NCBI GenBank assembly: GCA_013407085.1
Contig: JACCGJ010001842.1
Span: 1-64,000 of the forward strand
Direction: 5' to 3'
Source of the DNA: Atriophallophorus winterbourni
Taxonomy: Eukaryota > Platyhelminthes > Trematoda > Plagiorchiida > Microphallidae
Length of the DNA: 64,000 nucleotides
The position numbers and the translations under genes were made by a program. The notes under the pieces are model-generated. The model did not search any database and had not been told where the DNA came from. It saw only the letters and a program-made list of their open reading frames with translations. Each line of letters opens with the position of its first letter. Within the stretch, counting starts at the first letter, position 1. Below, one piece after another: positions 11,411 to 24,261 of the stretch.

Positions 11411-14400
11411 CCCATAAATTGTGTAGCGCATCGCATAGCGGGGAATTAGATATGCCAATGCTTATATATTTATTGTGGAATAATGTTTTTTCAAACAAGC
11501 GCAACATATTAAACAAAGAATCATTTTAATTAAAATGTTTGAGTATAACAATGTGCTCTGAATAAGATAAAAAAATTAAAATAGAACCAAACCAAACATT
11601 TGAATAATAACTCATTTAAATTAATTTTAAACTTGGGTAAGCGATCAAGAAACTTCATATTTACCCGATTTAACTGATTAGGATTATTTAAATAAACCAT
11701 AATTTACAATGGTCTGATGTACATGTTATTGAAAAGATTCAGTTTTCAGTATTGATTTTTAGAGAAAATCAGCCAACTTATTGACTTATTTAAGAAACTA
11801 TAAGCCTTCTGATTAGCATTAAACAAAATTTCCTTCATTATTGTATATTCCTGGGATCCTGTGGGTAGCGATGCCACCAAAAATGATAATAATAACCTGG
11901 ATTTATTTTTGAAGTAAATCTTGTATGTGCAAGTTTTTTTGCAACCCTATAATCAATTTTGATTTTAGTTCCAATTTCAGGTCTACTGATGAATCAAGAA
12001 TAAATAGATTTAAAACGTCATTTTGCATAATTTACCAATTAATAAATCATGTTTCTGATCATACAATATTGATTAGGATCATATAATCGAAATAATAAAT
12101 TGATACGTTTTGAAATTGACCAAGCACTATTTGAAGAGAATTTAAAGTTATGAGGTAGATTTCTGTTGTAGGTGTGACTAATTAGGTGTTACCATTTAGC
12201 ATTTAACTCAAAATACTACTTTTTCACCAACGTAGTCGAAGTTGTCACGGTAGCATTTTGCCTTCTCAGTAGATTGGGTTCGCATTGTCTAAAATAGGCT
12301 GAAGATGTATCGTGATTACAGATAATGAGCTTTTTTATTCTGTATTATCTCTCAATAGTTTCAATATCATCATAGAGTGAGGCATTTGAGACACATAATT
12401 TATAATAATCGTGTGTCCTTTAAATCATCTCACGGTTGCTGGAATCACATGATGTTATTGCTCAACATGCTGCTCAAGAATTGAGCGTTCAACCATAACT
12501 CATTTCGCGATTCTGTTTTCTAACAGCTTAGTTTAGAGTATAGGCCATAATTTACGACAGTTCTGCATGAAAAACGTTCAAATTGTGTATTCTGTTGACA
12601 TCTTAGTTTCTACGCATATTTATTCTATAAAAATTATTCTCCTATTAATATTGATAAACGCTGCAAATATAATTTAAGTCAGCATTCGGAGGCAACTTGT
12701 CAGAATCGGTAGTAAACTATTACAATTGGATATTTTTGGTGTATAACTTAATGCGTTGATGTTATTCCTAACTATATTCAACGCTGCGCTATTAATTACG
12801 AATTCTAATTGCTCCGAATTCGAAAAATACTGGTAGCTTGTTTTTTGATTCTGTCAAAACATAATATAATCAGAGTTTATCAATTTCTTGTTACCTATAT
12901 GCAATTTTATCGAATACGTTTTGAATTCAACGAGAACATAGAAATATTATTCAGCGCGAACCTTGAAATTTGGATGCCACCGTTGAATATAATAGCTTCG
13001 ACTTGTTGAATATAACACATTCCACTAGAGTAGTTCGATTGCATTCCTGTAATTCACGCGAAACAGTACATGTCTGCCTAATAATCACTATTTATGATAC
13101 GGTTCCAGAAAATTACTGACGGTGCCCACGATACTTCAGATTCAATTTTTCCCTTGGTGATATTGCATCAGCGTTTTGCCTTAATTCCGATATTCGAATC
13201 CTATGAAGAATAAATTGTGCACATTTGCTTTGAGAAATATTTAATTAATATTTCTTCCATTGGCAAATGATCAGTATATTCACAAATGTTTAAGTAGATT
13301 CATAACCAAGAGTCAAATCTCCATTATTTACCGCTGCAGGCTGATTTGTATAAGTGTCGAGTATTCAAGGATCAACAATTTTTTCAAATAATTCAGTTTC
13401 ACTCAGAAACTTCATATTCGTAAAGAAGATTTATAAATAAAGCAATAAATTTCATTTTTGGTTCTTCACGACAAAGTTTCACATTACACACTTTAATAGA
13501 ATACAGTTAAATCTTACAATATATCTGAAATTTCCTTGAAGTGATCTTTTCGATTTCACAAAACTTGTGCTGCAGCTACATATGACGTTAATAACGACAT
13601 CCTAAGAAATAATCTGAGAGAAACGTCAAAATATTTTTGTTGATGGTGTGTTAGCCTGATGATAACCTACTTAAATTGAATTGGATATGTAACCGAATTT
13701 GAATTTTTGATCGACTCGGAAACTACACTGAGAAATTCCAATTGTATTTCTGTCTGAATGGCTTTATCAGGATAAAAAGAATAAAAAGAAAATATGTGAG
13801 CAATTGATGCCAGTAGGCACTAAGACACCACTGCTTTATTGTCTTTCAAAAATACATATTTGAATCAGATTGATAAAACTGATGCTCTCACTGGTCAACT
13901 ACTTAAATTTCATGATGGCTTAGTGGTTGAGCCTCATATCAGATTCGATCTAAAAGCAACAATAAAAATACAACATAAAAGCTTTTTATATTTGATGACC
14001 AGATAACTAAGCTCTTTAATATAGAGGAAACTTTAATCACTCGATGTGCCTTGACTGTTAACTGGTGAATTACAACTAAAGTTGTTTAACAATTTACAGT
14101 CTAAATTCCACGATGTACACTAAATGTAAAATTAACTTTTAACTACAACATTTGTTTTTCAATCGATTGCTTTGCTACGGCTCACCGCCAGGACCGTTGC
14201 ATTCAGAGTTTTTCGTGGTTGATTTATAGCGAGCACGAATATAAGCGCTTACTGATGAAATGCGGTACGTTATATGGATGATACGATACGTTTGCAAATA
14301 GAAATTGTGTGTTGATACACTACTCACTAATTTTAATACCGCATATAAAAACATCTCTTTTTCCTACTAACTTGGAAACAATTGATATATTACTATCAAG

Positions 14401-17400
14401 AAGACCAACTGAAATATTAGGTAGACTGTTTCAAAGAAACCCTATATAGTTTGAACAATACACAAATTAAATAAGCGATGATGATAGTAATCAAAATGTT
14501 TGTACCAAACATGTGCATCTGGAAAAAATTTGTTCATGATTTTTATTACCCTGGCCGCCGCCCTCACTCAGTTACCCAGTATGCATAACACCATGTGATA
14601 ATCAACTCCATTTTTATGTTGAACTAATCAAATTTTGATATCTTCGATGTGTGTTTTGGAAACGTTTTATGCAAATTACGAATAATAACATCTTTCACTC
14701 AGATTAATTCTTATATTACACAGAGGTGCCCACATATTAACTAAACCATTCTTGTCCTAATGTGCATTTGCTTCAGTTTCGTCAATTATTTCAAACTGAG
14801 ATATGTACAACTTTTAGAAATCTCATTGAGTGTATATGATAGAACTGCATCAAAAATAGTTTCTAGAAATCTGAATGCCTATTATGATGCAGCTTCAATA
14901 TCCATTTTTATAAAAGATTAAGAAACTTTGGGACTTCTCTGAAGTTTTGTTTTGGCATAAATCATGGACGAAACTAGGGCAGTACTCAATTTTTATGCTG
15001 TGTTGGTCTTTCATTAAATCCTTAATCTTTGTTTATTTCCAGTTGACAAATTATATATATGCACACATTTTTTCGATCACGATAACAGTCTCTGGTTAAT
15101 GAGTAAACAAAACACAGATCATGAGAATGTGTTTTATCCTGTTCTGTTTGAAATATACGGTTAACACAAAAATGATGTATGAGCGCTTACGTACTCAATG
15201 CTTTTTTGTAACGATGTAAGCATTACTCACAAAATGAATCATAGAGATGGAAAGAGAAAGAAAATATTCTGATATCGTTACTTCAGTATATTATAATACA
15301 GAACATACAAAGTTGGTTTAAGTGAATAATCAAAAACTATACTAATCTGATAACATCAATGAGAAGCGTGAAATTATGAACACAGCTCTTCGTGGCTTTA
15401 ACAGACATACATGAGGAAAATAATTTCTCAATATTACAGTTAACAAGAGTAATGCTTCACTTGAACACACCAGTAAGATGCTTCTGCATGACATCGTTTT
15501 CGAGAGAGATTGAAATGGGAATAAAGCATAGTGATATTTTATCGCGGTTCGTCAGCCTGCAAAACGGGCAACGCCATCCTTTAGAGCATTTCGCTGTAAG
15601 TATTACTGACGTTATCCTGGTAGGGTGAATAGTCTCAATAACACATACAACAGTGATTTCTAAAGTTGGTTTGAAAAGCAAGCTCTTGTCGGATTTATTT
15701 CCCAGCATAGCCTGGATAAGTCATATCAACAAAATGAAAGGAATGGTGCTTCAATAAACCTACTGCATTAGTATTAAAGTCAAGAACGCGTCATTTTAGC
15801 AGGCTGAAATTGCATGTCACATATTAGTGTAAATTGTAGTATATATATTCATTATCGTCAGTGCCACCTTTAGTTAATTAAATTTGCTGCGTTTCAAGGT
15901 CGTCATGATATGCATTTTTGTTGAAACTTTCATGGCTTGTAATTTAAATCCAGAGCTGATCAAAAACATTATTGTAATAAATGAAAGTTGCTTTACTTGA
16001 TGATAGAATTTGGTTGGATGCCTAGAAAAATTTGTCTCTAGTTATTTCACAATATTGCTTTTGTGCTTACATTCTATTGATATTATCTCCTTCCTGTTCA
16101 AATAACTTTTGTCAGCAAATTAATTATTCATGCTGATGAACGTGTCGTGCGTATATCTGTTAATTTGTTTATTCCACAATTGTCTGAGCGTTACCGCCAT
16201 TAACGTGCTCAGATTCAACAGTTAAACAGGTTCGCTAACAAAAAGCGTTTAGCCTCAGAGTTATTATAAGATGTCAAATGTCCGTTCACTAAGAAAATTA
16301 ACAATTACATTACAAACTAGCATTTATATTTCTCTGTAAGGTCTGGCCACAACTCGATTTATTTTACCAAAAATTGTCTTGAGAAGGTGAAGAGCTCGAT
16401 CCTAGCCGATTTGTTTGACAAACAACGAAGTAAAACCTGAGGATGTGTTGTTGATCACTTGCACGATTTTTTGCGTCATCTCACGAAGACTTGACTAGAG
16501 GATCTTCAGGGTAGCTGATGTGATAGGAATCAAAATCATTAGACTATGCGTCTAATTTGATTATTCCTTGATCTTCCGTTTTCTTGGCCGACATCAACAC
16601 CTCCTAAAACACTGTATTCCGGTTTGTTTGATATAAATCATATATATTTTTTAATTCTTTGATGTATGTAATGAAAATTTTTGATGTAAACTACCGGTAG
16701 GATAATACTTCACGCTGATCAACCAATAAAGACCTGCATAGCAACTCAATGTCTTTCAATAGAGTACTTTGAAGAACATTAATATTCCTCTATACGGTTA
16801 CGTACATTCGGCTTAAGATCCATGCGACATAACTGAATATACAGATGCTGTCAAATCGTGTTCAAAATACGTTTCTAGAACCGAAAGAAAGTCTACAATG
16901 GTAGCGACAACAACACTTTAAATGAGCGCATTCCAACTAGAGTAAGCGTTACAGAATACAATCACTGTTAACAGTCTAGGCAGAACTAGAAAATGGTAAT
17001 GTAGCTGCGTGGCTTCGTGTGCAATCAAATTAATTATAGTGGATTATTTGATTAAGTGGGTGGTATATGTCTTATATGAAACAGTTTGTGGGGGAAAATT
17101 AGGAATTTCGTTTCTCATCCTTTGCTTTAAGCAGTTGATTCCGGGTGTTTCTATAGGATATTCTACTAATAACTTCAATATCATTTTTAATGCATGGCGT
17201 TCGAGTTTGAGGTACATATTTAGTGACTGGGAATATGTACATGTTTATCAGCTTTTCAGCTTTTTCTCTGGTCAGAAACTGAAATTGATTAACAAACTTT
17301 CTATTTACGTTTACCTCTCTAAAAATTTAGTATAAGTGCTGTCCAGGCATACAATTTGGCAAACAAACTTAAAAGTTAACCAAATGTTAAATGTGGGACT

Positions 17401-18390
17401 CAAACATAATAAGGTTAAAGTTTGTAAGGATAGATAAGGCAGATAAATCAAATGCCTGACGAAATTCTCGAGAAATCAAACTCAATAAACTGATCTTGCA
17501 CTCGGCAATTATAATTCGATTAAGAATTCGCGATCCAACATGGAACTGCTTTTCGATATAGAGTGGTCACTGTTTTTAGTGTTAATACGAGACCCGTTAA
17601 AACTAAGAAGGCTGTGGAATCTTAAAGCATTGGTGGCCGACGGGAATTTATTCCCCAAAAGAAATTTGTCTTGTTTCAACTCTTTACAGTCAGCTAAATA
17701 AATTGATTAGCATAAATAGATGGTTTATTGAAGTGAAATTTATACTGATCCAACGCAATTCATTTAAGATCGAATTTTTAAACCGTATAATTGTTATTTT
17801 AAATAAAAGCATGTTAAATATCCGAATTTTCTCGTATTTCCATTAGTAAGGTCAAGGCCCATGTGCCTCGAAACAGTAGAAAATGTTAAGCATAGGTTCA
17901 CCTGTAGTATACTGTTGCCTGATAGGACCAACCCGTTCAATCACATGAGCACACACTCACATTTTGATCCGGTAAAGTGTATGAACGTTCAACATTTATA
18001 CAAACGGCATGACCTGTTTACTGTGTTCATTTAATTGAACTGTTGATAATGTCACCTATTTTTAACAATGGTTCGCATTTAAGCCTTGGCTATCATGTAT
18101 CCCCCGTTTCTCTGCTTAAAGATGCTCATTGTACTGGCATTACGTGTTTAGCGCAAGCGTTGGTGTTTGGTAAACAGCGTTCCATAGAGGATATTTTGTT
18201 CAAGGTCATGAGATTAACCGCTTTCACTTATGCACGTGTCTGTTTGTGTGATTGCACAAATCGGTCGCACACAATGGTTCCATAACTCAAGCTTATTAAT
18301 AAATTTGTTTTGAATATGTCATAAGAAGGCAAATGTTTCATTAATGTATACTACTTTAATAATAATAAAACAAGTGAGACTTCAAAAAAT
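11411..18390. other. long stretch without recognised genes
   Basis: About 7 kb with only short open frames. Two are longer than most: 17009-17335 on + (108 codons, hydrophobic) and 15708-15457 on - (one CPFC motif). Neither has good splice signals or a recognisable family. Composition is uniform and AT-rich. It is probably intergenic DNA with repeats too old to recognise by eye. Confidence 0.4.
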
Positions 18391-18391
18391 C

Positions 18392-18422
18392 GATATATAT
18401 ATAGATTATATATATATATATA
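18392..18422. repeat. AT dinucleotide microsatellite
   Basis: Two short AT runs separated by AGATT, located about 280 bases upstream of the CIMIP1-like gene. Confidence 0.9.
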
Positions 18423-18668
18423 ACAAGAGATAATTCTCAGTATATAGTAGATCACATTTTAATTATCAGTAAATTTTATATTGTCCGGACATATTAAAAT
18501 CCTTTACTTATTTTAATCGAATAACTAATTAGAAATTGTTGATCTGCTAAATATCCGAGGAGATGAAAAAGGCACTACTGACCAAACACACGTCGTAGGC
18601 CCTAGTAAAATGTTTTCCGTTGAAAGTTGATTATTGGCCTACCGAAAATTATGATTTAGCGAGATGTG

Positions 18669-18680
18669 TCTCCTTTCAGG
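18669..18680 (+). promoter_or_regulatory. splice acceptor upstream of the CIMIP1-like start, possible trans-splice site
   Basis: TCTCCTTTCAG ends at 18679, 19 bases before the ATG. It could be the end of an intron in the 5' UTR or the site where a spliced leader is added. Flukes use spliced-leader trans-splicing for a subset of genes. The sequence alone cannot decide between the two. Confidence 0.4.
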
Positions 18681-18698
18681 TTCCATCTTACATGCATA

Positions 18699-19100
18699 AT
18701 GAATCCTGATAATCTTGGACGAGAAATGCCGACCAACAACCAAGTCGCTGAAGACCTCATCTGGTAATGCCGATCACTTCTAAAATAACCAATCAAACAC
18801 TTTTTTATTACCAGGAAAGGACATTGTATGGCCGAGCAAAGAAGCATGAAATCGTATCAGAACAAATGGGGATTTTTAGGCGGTCCAATAGAACAATTCG
18901 TTCAGGATAAAATTGATGATCTGGTTGACCGTGATCGACCGAATTGGAGGGACATGTTACAGAGAAAAGTGGAAGAGCCAGAACCGACAAGCAATTACAT
19001 CAAAGTCCATCCATCCCCGCAGCCGGTACCACTAACAACCAGTGGTATGATCGGATGGCGTTCGGTCGATCCTAAATTCTGGTTAGACAAATACGGATGA
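18699..19100 (+). CDS. CIMIP1: ciliary microtubule inner protein 1-like (C20orf85 family)
   Basis: Two exons, 18699-18763 and 18815-19100, separated by a 51-base intron (GTAATG...TTACCAG). The split codon TG/G restores a tryptophan, giving a complete 116-residue protein ending at TGA 19098-19100. The family signature is clear: NKWGFLGGPIEQF, then YIKVHPSPQPVPLTTSGMIG and WRSVDP, which match the conserved NWGFL and YIKVFPSPPVPxTTxGxIGWRS blocks of mammalian C20orf85 (about 137 residues). That protein sits inside doublet microtubules of motile cilia; in flukes the flame cells, sperm and larval epithelium are ciliated. No membrane or signal segment is seen. The role is inferred from the family, and the match is strong for such a short protein. 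Confidence 0.85.
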
Positions 19101-20410
19101 GCTAAACGTAGAAATGGATTATATTTATCATAGCTCGAAAATTATTTCGGGTGGACATAAGGCTGCACATTGACATTACAACTCATTGTAATGGATAAAG
19201 CAAAGAAATATTACTTTTGTCACATTATCATTATAAGTTATCGATATAGTGTGAATGACATATCTCTACAGATTTTTCGAAATCGGGAACGTCCATAATC
19301 ATTAAGTATTTCGCACATGAGACTACAATAACATTGATGGGAAAATTTAATAGTGAAGGTAAAACTTGTAGAATTAGTGATACATTCTTCGGATGAGTTC
19401 ATTCTCTTGAATAATATTCATTATAATTTTGAACAGCTTATACGAAAAAGTAATTTATAAAATGAATTATAGAATTCGGGATAATAGTATGTGGTTTGTA
19501 AGCAGATAGTTATATTCATTTAAAACTAGTCTCCGAAACATAGAAAATCAGAAAATTTCCTAATCATAAGCTGCCGAAACGCATGGATCCCACAATATAT
19601 TTCGTGCTGTTCACGCTTATCATTCAGAGATGTTGATCTTGTTGCTGTTAGCTTACTTCGGTCGATGCCGCTCATGGATGAACGTCGCTAGTGAATGATG
19701 TGTTGTGTGAGTTCAACCAATGTGAAAGGAACAACGAAATGATGTTTTAAGTAAAAGTTAGTAACAGTAAGTAAGTAAAAGACTGCATCGTTGTTGTTAT
19801 CAAACGGCAAAAAGAGGGTGAAGTCAATGATGAGCGACAGAAGCGGAAAACACACATTTAGCTGCAAAAAAGACTAAAATATAGTTATCACCAAAGCCGA
19901 TAAAGTTAAAGTGTGATTTGAAAAAGATTATAAATTTTCGAAAGTAAGGCTAAACTTATCCGAAATCAATATGAATTGGTAAATAAAAGTACACAGAAAA
20001 GAATTATAAATACATTACAGTGTCAGGTTACATACGTTGGGTACTTACGTGGTGTTAAGGAGGACAGGGATTGTGGAAATACATAAATTTGAAATTATAT
20101 CACACGCCTAGGTTTTAGGGATTACTAAATATACACAAGGATGTCATTACTCTTCGACTCATCATTGATAGAATGCGTTTTCCTCCATGAGTTAGCTATA
20201 TATCTCGCTCGGTTGTTGAAAAAGTTAGTTGAAAATATAGACTCATTAGTTAGGATTGCGTGCGTTTTCGCAAAACGCATAAAATCGATATCGAAAAAAG
20301 AAGACTAGCTCATGGTCAGCTTCAACGTGTAAGTTTTGTTCACGAATATCGATATCTCAGTGTTTACTATTATTTCGCGATTTCGAGACTCACCAAAACT
20401 AGTCTTACAA
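19101..20410. other. intergenic; one RTE-tail scrap
   Basis: 19640-19690 resembles the RTE 3' tail at 9465 and 58020 (TACTTCGGTCGATGCCGCTC, followed by a degenerate copy of the rest). Otherwise no exon or repeat was recognised. No canonical AATAAA closely follows the CIMIP1-like stop. Confidence 0.4.
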
Positions 20411-20417
20411 ACTTTAC

Positions 20418-20489
20418 CTGATGACTGAAAACAGGCAGAAACCAGATGTGCAGCGTAATTGCGGCAGATATCAGCAATACACAGCACAT
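20418..20489 (-). CDS. possible signal-peptide exon of an unidentified secreted protein
   Basis: On the minus strand, ATG at 20489-20487 begins 24 codons, MCCVLLISAAITLHIWFLPV then FSHQ, a typical hydrophobic signal peptide. They end exactly at CAG followed by the consensus donor GTAAAG. No downstream exon could be joined to it, so it may be chance. It is listed because a hydrophobic start and a strong donor coincide. Confidence 0.25.
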
Positions 20490-21327
20490 AATTTCTTTCA
20501 GTGTTGACACACTGACTAGCTGAGTTCTGTGCTCAAATATTTATTTTTGAAAATGACAAAGTGGCGATTCTCACGGTTTTAATATGGATAGTCGATTATT
20601 TTTCAAGCAAAGAGACGAGACTTTAGGGTATCATCAATGTTTTGCAACTGTAAACGAAATTGTCCTGTTAGAAAAAATGCATTTGATGCAAATGTTGTAT
20701 GATCCATGCCGGGTGTAAAGACTGACAACCGGAACGAATAAAAACTATTCCAAAATACAAAAGGTAAATGGAGTTAGCCTGTGGTTATTCTGCCACACAG
20801 AAAGTCAATATAACTTAACAAATCATACTACGGTGGTGCTCACATCACTCGCACTTACACTACACAACCAGATTCTAGCTGTCTATGATGAAATTTCTCG
20901 GAAAGATTATTGACTAGGCATAATGAATCTTTTCCAGAAGGCGAAAAGCTATTTTCGATCAAAACTTGTGTGGATATCTCATCCTCGTTTTTAGCCTCAT
21001 TTTGTCTATATAGATTATGAGCGATAGCGCACGAAACTCCCATGTTATACCGCATTTAGCATGACGATAAAGTCAGATTCGAGGGTGGTAATTTCTCCCA
21101 CAGATGTCACGGTTATAAACAGCACTATTGTAGCGAGTGGTGGGTTGTGGGGAGAAGCCAGAAATCATTACGTTAGGTCATATTTGGTTACCAAGCCGCA
21201 GATGGTGCATATCTGGTCAACTGTTACATTACGGTCCAACAATAACCACCTGACCCTCCGAGTTGCACGCACGTACATAGATTGTGTCTTGATTCATTCA
21301 TGAGGTCAACCTGTTCAACGCTAATCG

Positions 21328-21764
21328 TGTTCACCCACGAATCCCACAACACAAGAGCCGATTGGTCAAAGGCGTTCAATACGCACAAGACAATTAACGA
21401 AGCGTACGCTTAACTCTATAGGCAAACAAACAATCACAACGGAGATCCTAAACATGTCTGTCCCGCTTGTTACTTCGATTCGATTTGTCAGTCGATTTCG
21501 TGCCAACCGGGATACTTCAAGCTCTCGCTACGCAGGACTCGCTGGACCGAAATTGAAGAACTGAATTTCGTTCGACGTTCGTTATCCATTTTCTATTAAT
21601 TACGAAGATTTTGTCGCTCGAACCGTTTGAATGCAGTCAATCCGAATCTTGACATATTACAAGTTCGCAATTGTCGATGTCGATCTTTTCGGCGCTTCTT
21701 GCTCTCGTGTTGTGCCGGAGGGTGGAGTTCTGTATATCATTCGAAAGCTCGTGATTAGCACTCA
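21328..21764 (-). repeat. solo-LTR-like repeat, copy 1
   Basis: On the minus strand the unit begins TGAGTGCTAATCACGAGCTTT and ends CGTGGGTGAACA, that is TG...CA as for LTRs. Blocks shared with copy 2 (53662-54057) include CCACCCTCC, GAGCGACAAAATCTTCG, TTGTCTTGTGCG, GCCTTTGACCAATCGGC and CTTGTGTTGTGGGA. The three bases CGA flank both ends. No coding sequence of an LTR element adjoins it, so a solo LTR is the simplest reading. Confidence 0.7.
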
Positions 21765-21974
21765 TCGCCAATGCACTTCGCATCTTCACACTATGTTAAT
21801 CTATGTTCAAGTCACAAAAGCATCAGCTGCTCTTACCCTGCTTAAAGATGGTGGTTTAATCTTACGTTCAGTGTGGGCGATCATAAGCAGTTTCTGTGAA
21901 ACTTGTACGCCCAATGTCTAGAGCTTTAATATTTCTTTTGCAGAGGACAAATTCAGCTCAAAAATTTATTTTTT

Positions 21975-22110
21975 GATTTCATATCCGTAGTGAGGAGATC
22001 GCAGGCAATACGACCGTTATTATTTTAAAAACATTACCATGCAAGCATAGCCGACGTTTTTACAGAACATGCTCTGTAGGCCAACTTCAGAAAACAATTC
22101 TGAATTCGTT
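21975..22110 (-). pseudogene. RTE-like LINE scrap
   Basis: The minus strand reads TNSELFSEVGLQSMF and then, across frameshifts, a GHVxKMNNGRIACDLL-like stretch. These are the same blocks as the RTE copy at 9775-9999. It abuts the tail of the next LINE. Confidence 0.6.
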
Positions 22111-22120
22111 AATTTGTCCA

Positions 22121-22650
22121 TCCAATTCAATTCAATTTTAATGGTTTAAAAAGCATAAAGCTTTACAAAAAACCACAGAATAATATGGCAACAACGAATA
22201 ATATAACTAGCAAAAATGGGATTAGATTGCTTACTGAGCAGTTCAAGAATCAAGTAAATATCCAAACGGCAGAAAAATTGTTTTCGATTGGTGGGATAAC
22301 GAATGTAGATGCATGGTGTATAGATTTCTTCGATGCACGGTTTTAGGGTCAAAAAAGCATCAAGGCTTCTCTTGAAAGTTTGCTGGTTTGGTGAGTTTAC
22401 AACATTATCTGGCAGATTGTTCCAAGTAAAACAAACACGCACGGCAAAAAATGTCGTCTGCAGTTGAGTCTCGAGTGAGGGACAGTTAGAGTAAATGTGT
22501 AAGCTCTTGTATTATGCGAGCTCCGTGTATTCAATAAGCATTGTAGAGGGTGCTTTTCGGTATTCAAAATATTGTAAACCAGAATCAAATCCCCTCAGAG
22601 ACGACGACGTGGATAATCAAATAAATTTAGCGTTTTGATTCGCGAAAAAA
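22121..22650 (-). pseudogene. CR1-like LINE, 3' end
   Basis: The minus strand gives LNLFDYPRRRL, LILVYNILNTEKHPL, PHSRLNCRRHF, and after a frameshift RVCFTWNNLPDNVVNSPN and FKRSLDAFL. This is the CR1 C-terminal block order (RGDLI, NCRRYFFSVR, WNxLP). The 3' end at 22121-22143 is a short tandem tail of AATTG units, as expected for CR1 elements. The element is 5'-truncated to about 530 bases. Confidence 0.8.
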
Positions 22651-23171
22651 GTATAATGCATTTAGTTTTTGTTTGTGCCCTGTGTGAATGGTCCAGATTT
22701 CGCTCTCACGCACTCTATGTGCATCATCATTTTTGTCTTCATAGTACCCTGGACTTAGCTTTGATCATGGGAGTTCAAAAGGATTAAAATGATAGTTTCA
22801 CGTCAAAACCCAGGTGTCTAGCGAGTGAATATCGGTTATATTTGAACAACGATAAAATACATATTATATTGATTCAAGCTGATCGTTTCTAACAGTGATA
22901 CTTGATGGCGATACCGTAGTGTGATTACTAACTTTAGTGTGTTCATGTTGATTATACGACCAATGTCTTTGCACGCTGACGACAAGCAGTCCAAAATTGA
23001 TTGAAACTACTTTCGGGGGTGGAAAATGATAGCTGCAAGTTTGAGAAACAGCAGGTTGCATATAACCACTATCGTAAGGTTGGTTGTGTTCTTGTTTATG
23101 TTGAGACGCTTATTACCTGTCGGCATGCGTAGTAAAATAATTCATATACTCAAAATCCATATTCTTATGTA

Positions 23172-23508
23172 GATCGGTCACAGCTACCTTTCATTAGGTA
23201 TAGGCAATAGGACTACGATCCACATGCTTTGGAGCATGAAAGATAACGTAAAAGTTTCAACCTTGAGGCCGCTGTTGGATGAATTCAATATGATCAATCT
23301 ACAAAAGTATATGTTGCCATCAAACCATCGTCTGCGTCTCATTATATCCAATTTTCTCCAAGTTCGAGGCCTCTCTCATCATGTTGGCACTGCTGACCAT
23401 GTTATTTCTATGATCATTGCTTACAGAGAAAACACCGTTAAACACAATTCTGACGATGTGGTAATTCTAAACTCAGAACTTGCTAGCATTCATCGCCAGC
23501 TAGATTAA
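23172..23508 (+). other. unidentified open frame, possibly a pseudogene
   Basis: An open frame of about 110 codons containing SYLSLGIGNRT, TLRPLLDEFNMINLQKYMLP, GTADHVISMIIAYREN and a C-terminal stretch with coiled-coil character (DDVVILNSELASIHRQLD). Two stops follow, then the same coiled-coil character resumes (ILQQQKTQMK). Its composition is clearly protein-like, but I recognise no family and see no good splice sites. It may be a decayed element ORF or a processed pseudogene. Confidence 0.35.
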
Positions 23509-23984
23509 TAGATTAACCAGAAACGCATCGCTTTGTCTACCTCTAATCATACAAAAGTCATTTTGCAACAACAGAAAACGCAGATGAAGTAAACCGTCAA
23601 ATTAAAAGTTTATAATAACTTATTAATCTCTACTGAGAAGATTCTAATAGAGGCATCGTCATTGCCAGTATGAGCAACTAAACGAACAGCAATTACTCGA
23701 TGCCATTCTAGCACTCATGATCATATAGACAGAGTTTGAATGAGCAACACAATGCAATCTATACGAAATGGCAGTTCATTACACCAGAGCGCTTTGGCTT
23801 ATTAGAATACGGGAGGGTCCATTACCGTCCCTCGAAGCGAGGTAAGTCTGGTTTATGTTTTATGAGAGCCTCGTTCTTTCTGATCGTGCTAGTGAGTTTT
23901 TTGCCAAGGACGGTTCCAAGCCAGTCTGAGAAAGGAGGAGGGTTGGGCTCAGGGCTAGCAACCCTATCCCGTGAAACCTACATT

Positions 23985-24261
23985 GCTACGAAAACGATGA
24001 CAACAGATCCGTGGTTCGGTCATGTCTGCAGGATGGATCCCAGTTCGCATACGAAGGTAGCCATGCACTGGCATCCGCAAGGTAAACGAAAAAGGGACGG
24101 CCCAAGGAAACTTGGCGCAGAACTTTGGAACGCGAACTACATGCACAAGGATTCACGGTGCAGACGGCAACGGAAGCAGCGACAGACCGGAACCACTGGC
24201 GTGAATTTTTCTTCGCCTCATGTGCCACCCGGCACGGAGAGGACTGAATGAATGAATGAAC
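23985..24261 (+). pseudogene. RTE-like LINE, 3' end with (TGAA)n tail
   Basis: Reads WFGHVCRMDPSSHTKVAMHW and HPQGKRKR, then after a one-base deletion in a G run GRPKETWRRTLERELHAQGF and, near the end, WREFFFASCATRHGED and a stop. This is the classic C terminus of fluke RTE proteins (PQGKRKRGRPRxTWRR, CATRHEED). The element ends in TGAATGAATGAATGAA at 24245-24260, a short repeat tail. Confidence 0.85.

Noticed and set aside
11981..12010. Hammerhead-like CTGATGAATC string, and similar single CTGATGA hits elsewhere
   Set aside because: No paired GAAAC core or stems nearby.
17009..17335. A 108-codon hydrophobic open frame
   Set aside because: No family, no splice context, AT-driven hydrophobic composition; probably chance.
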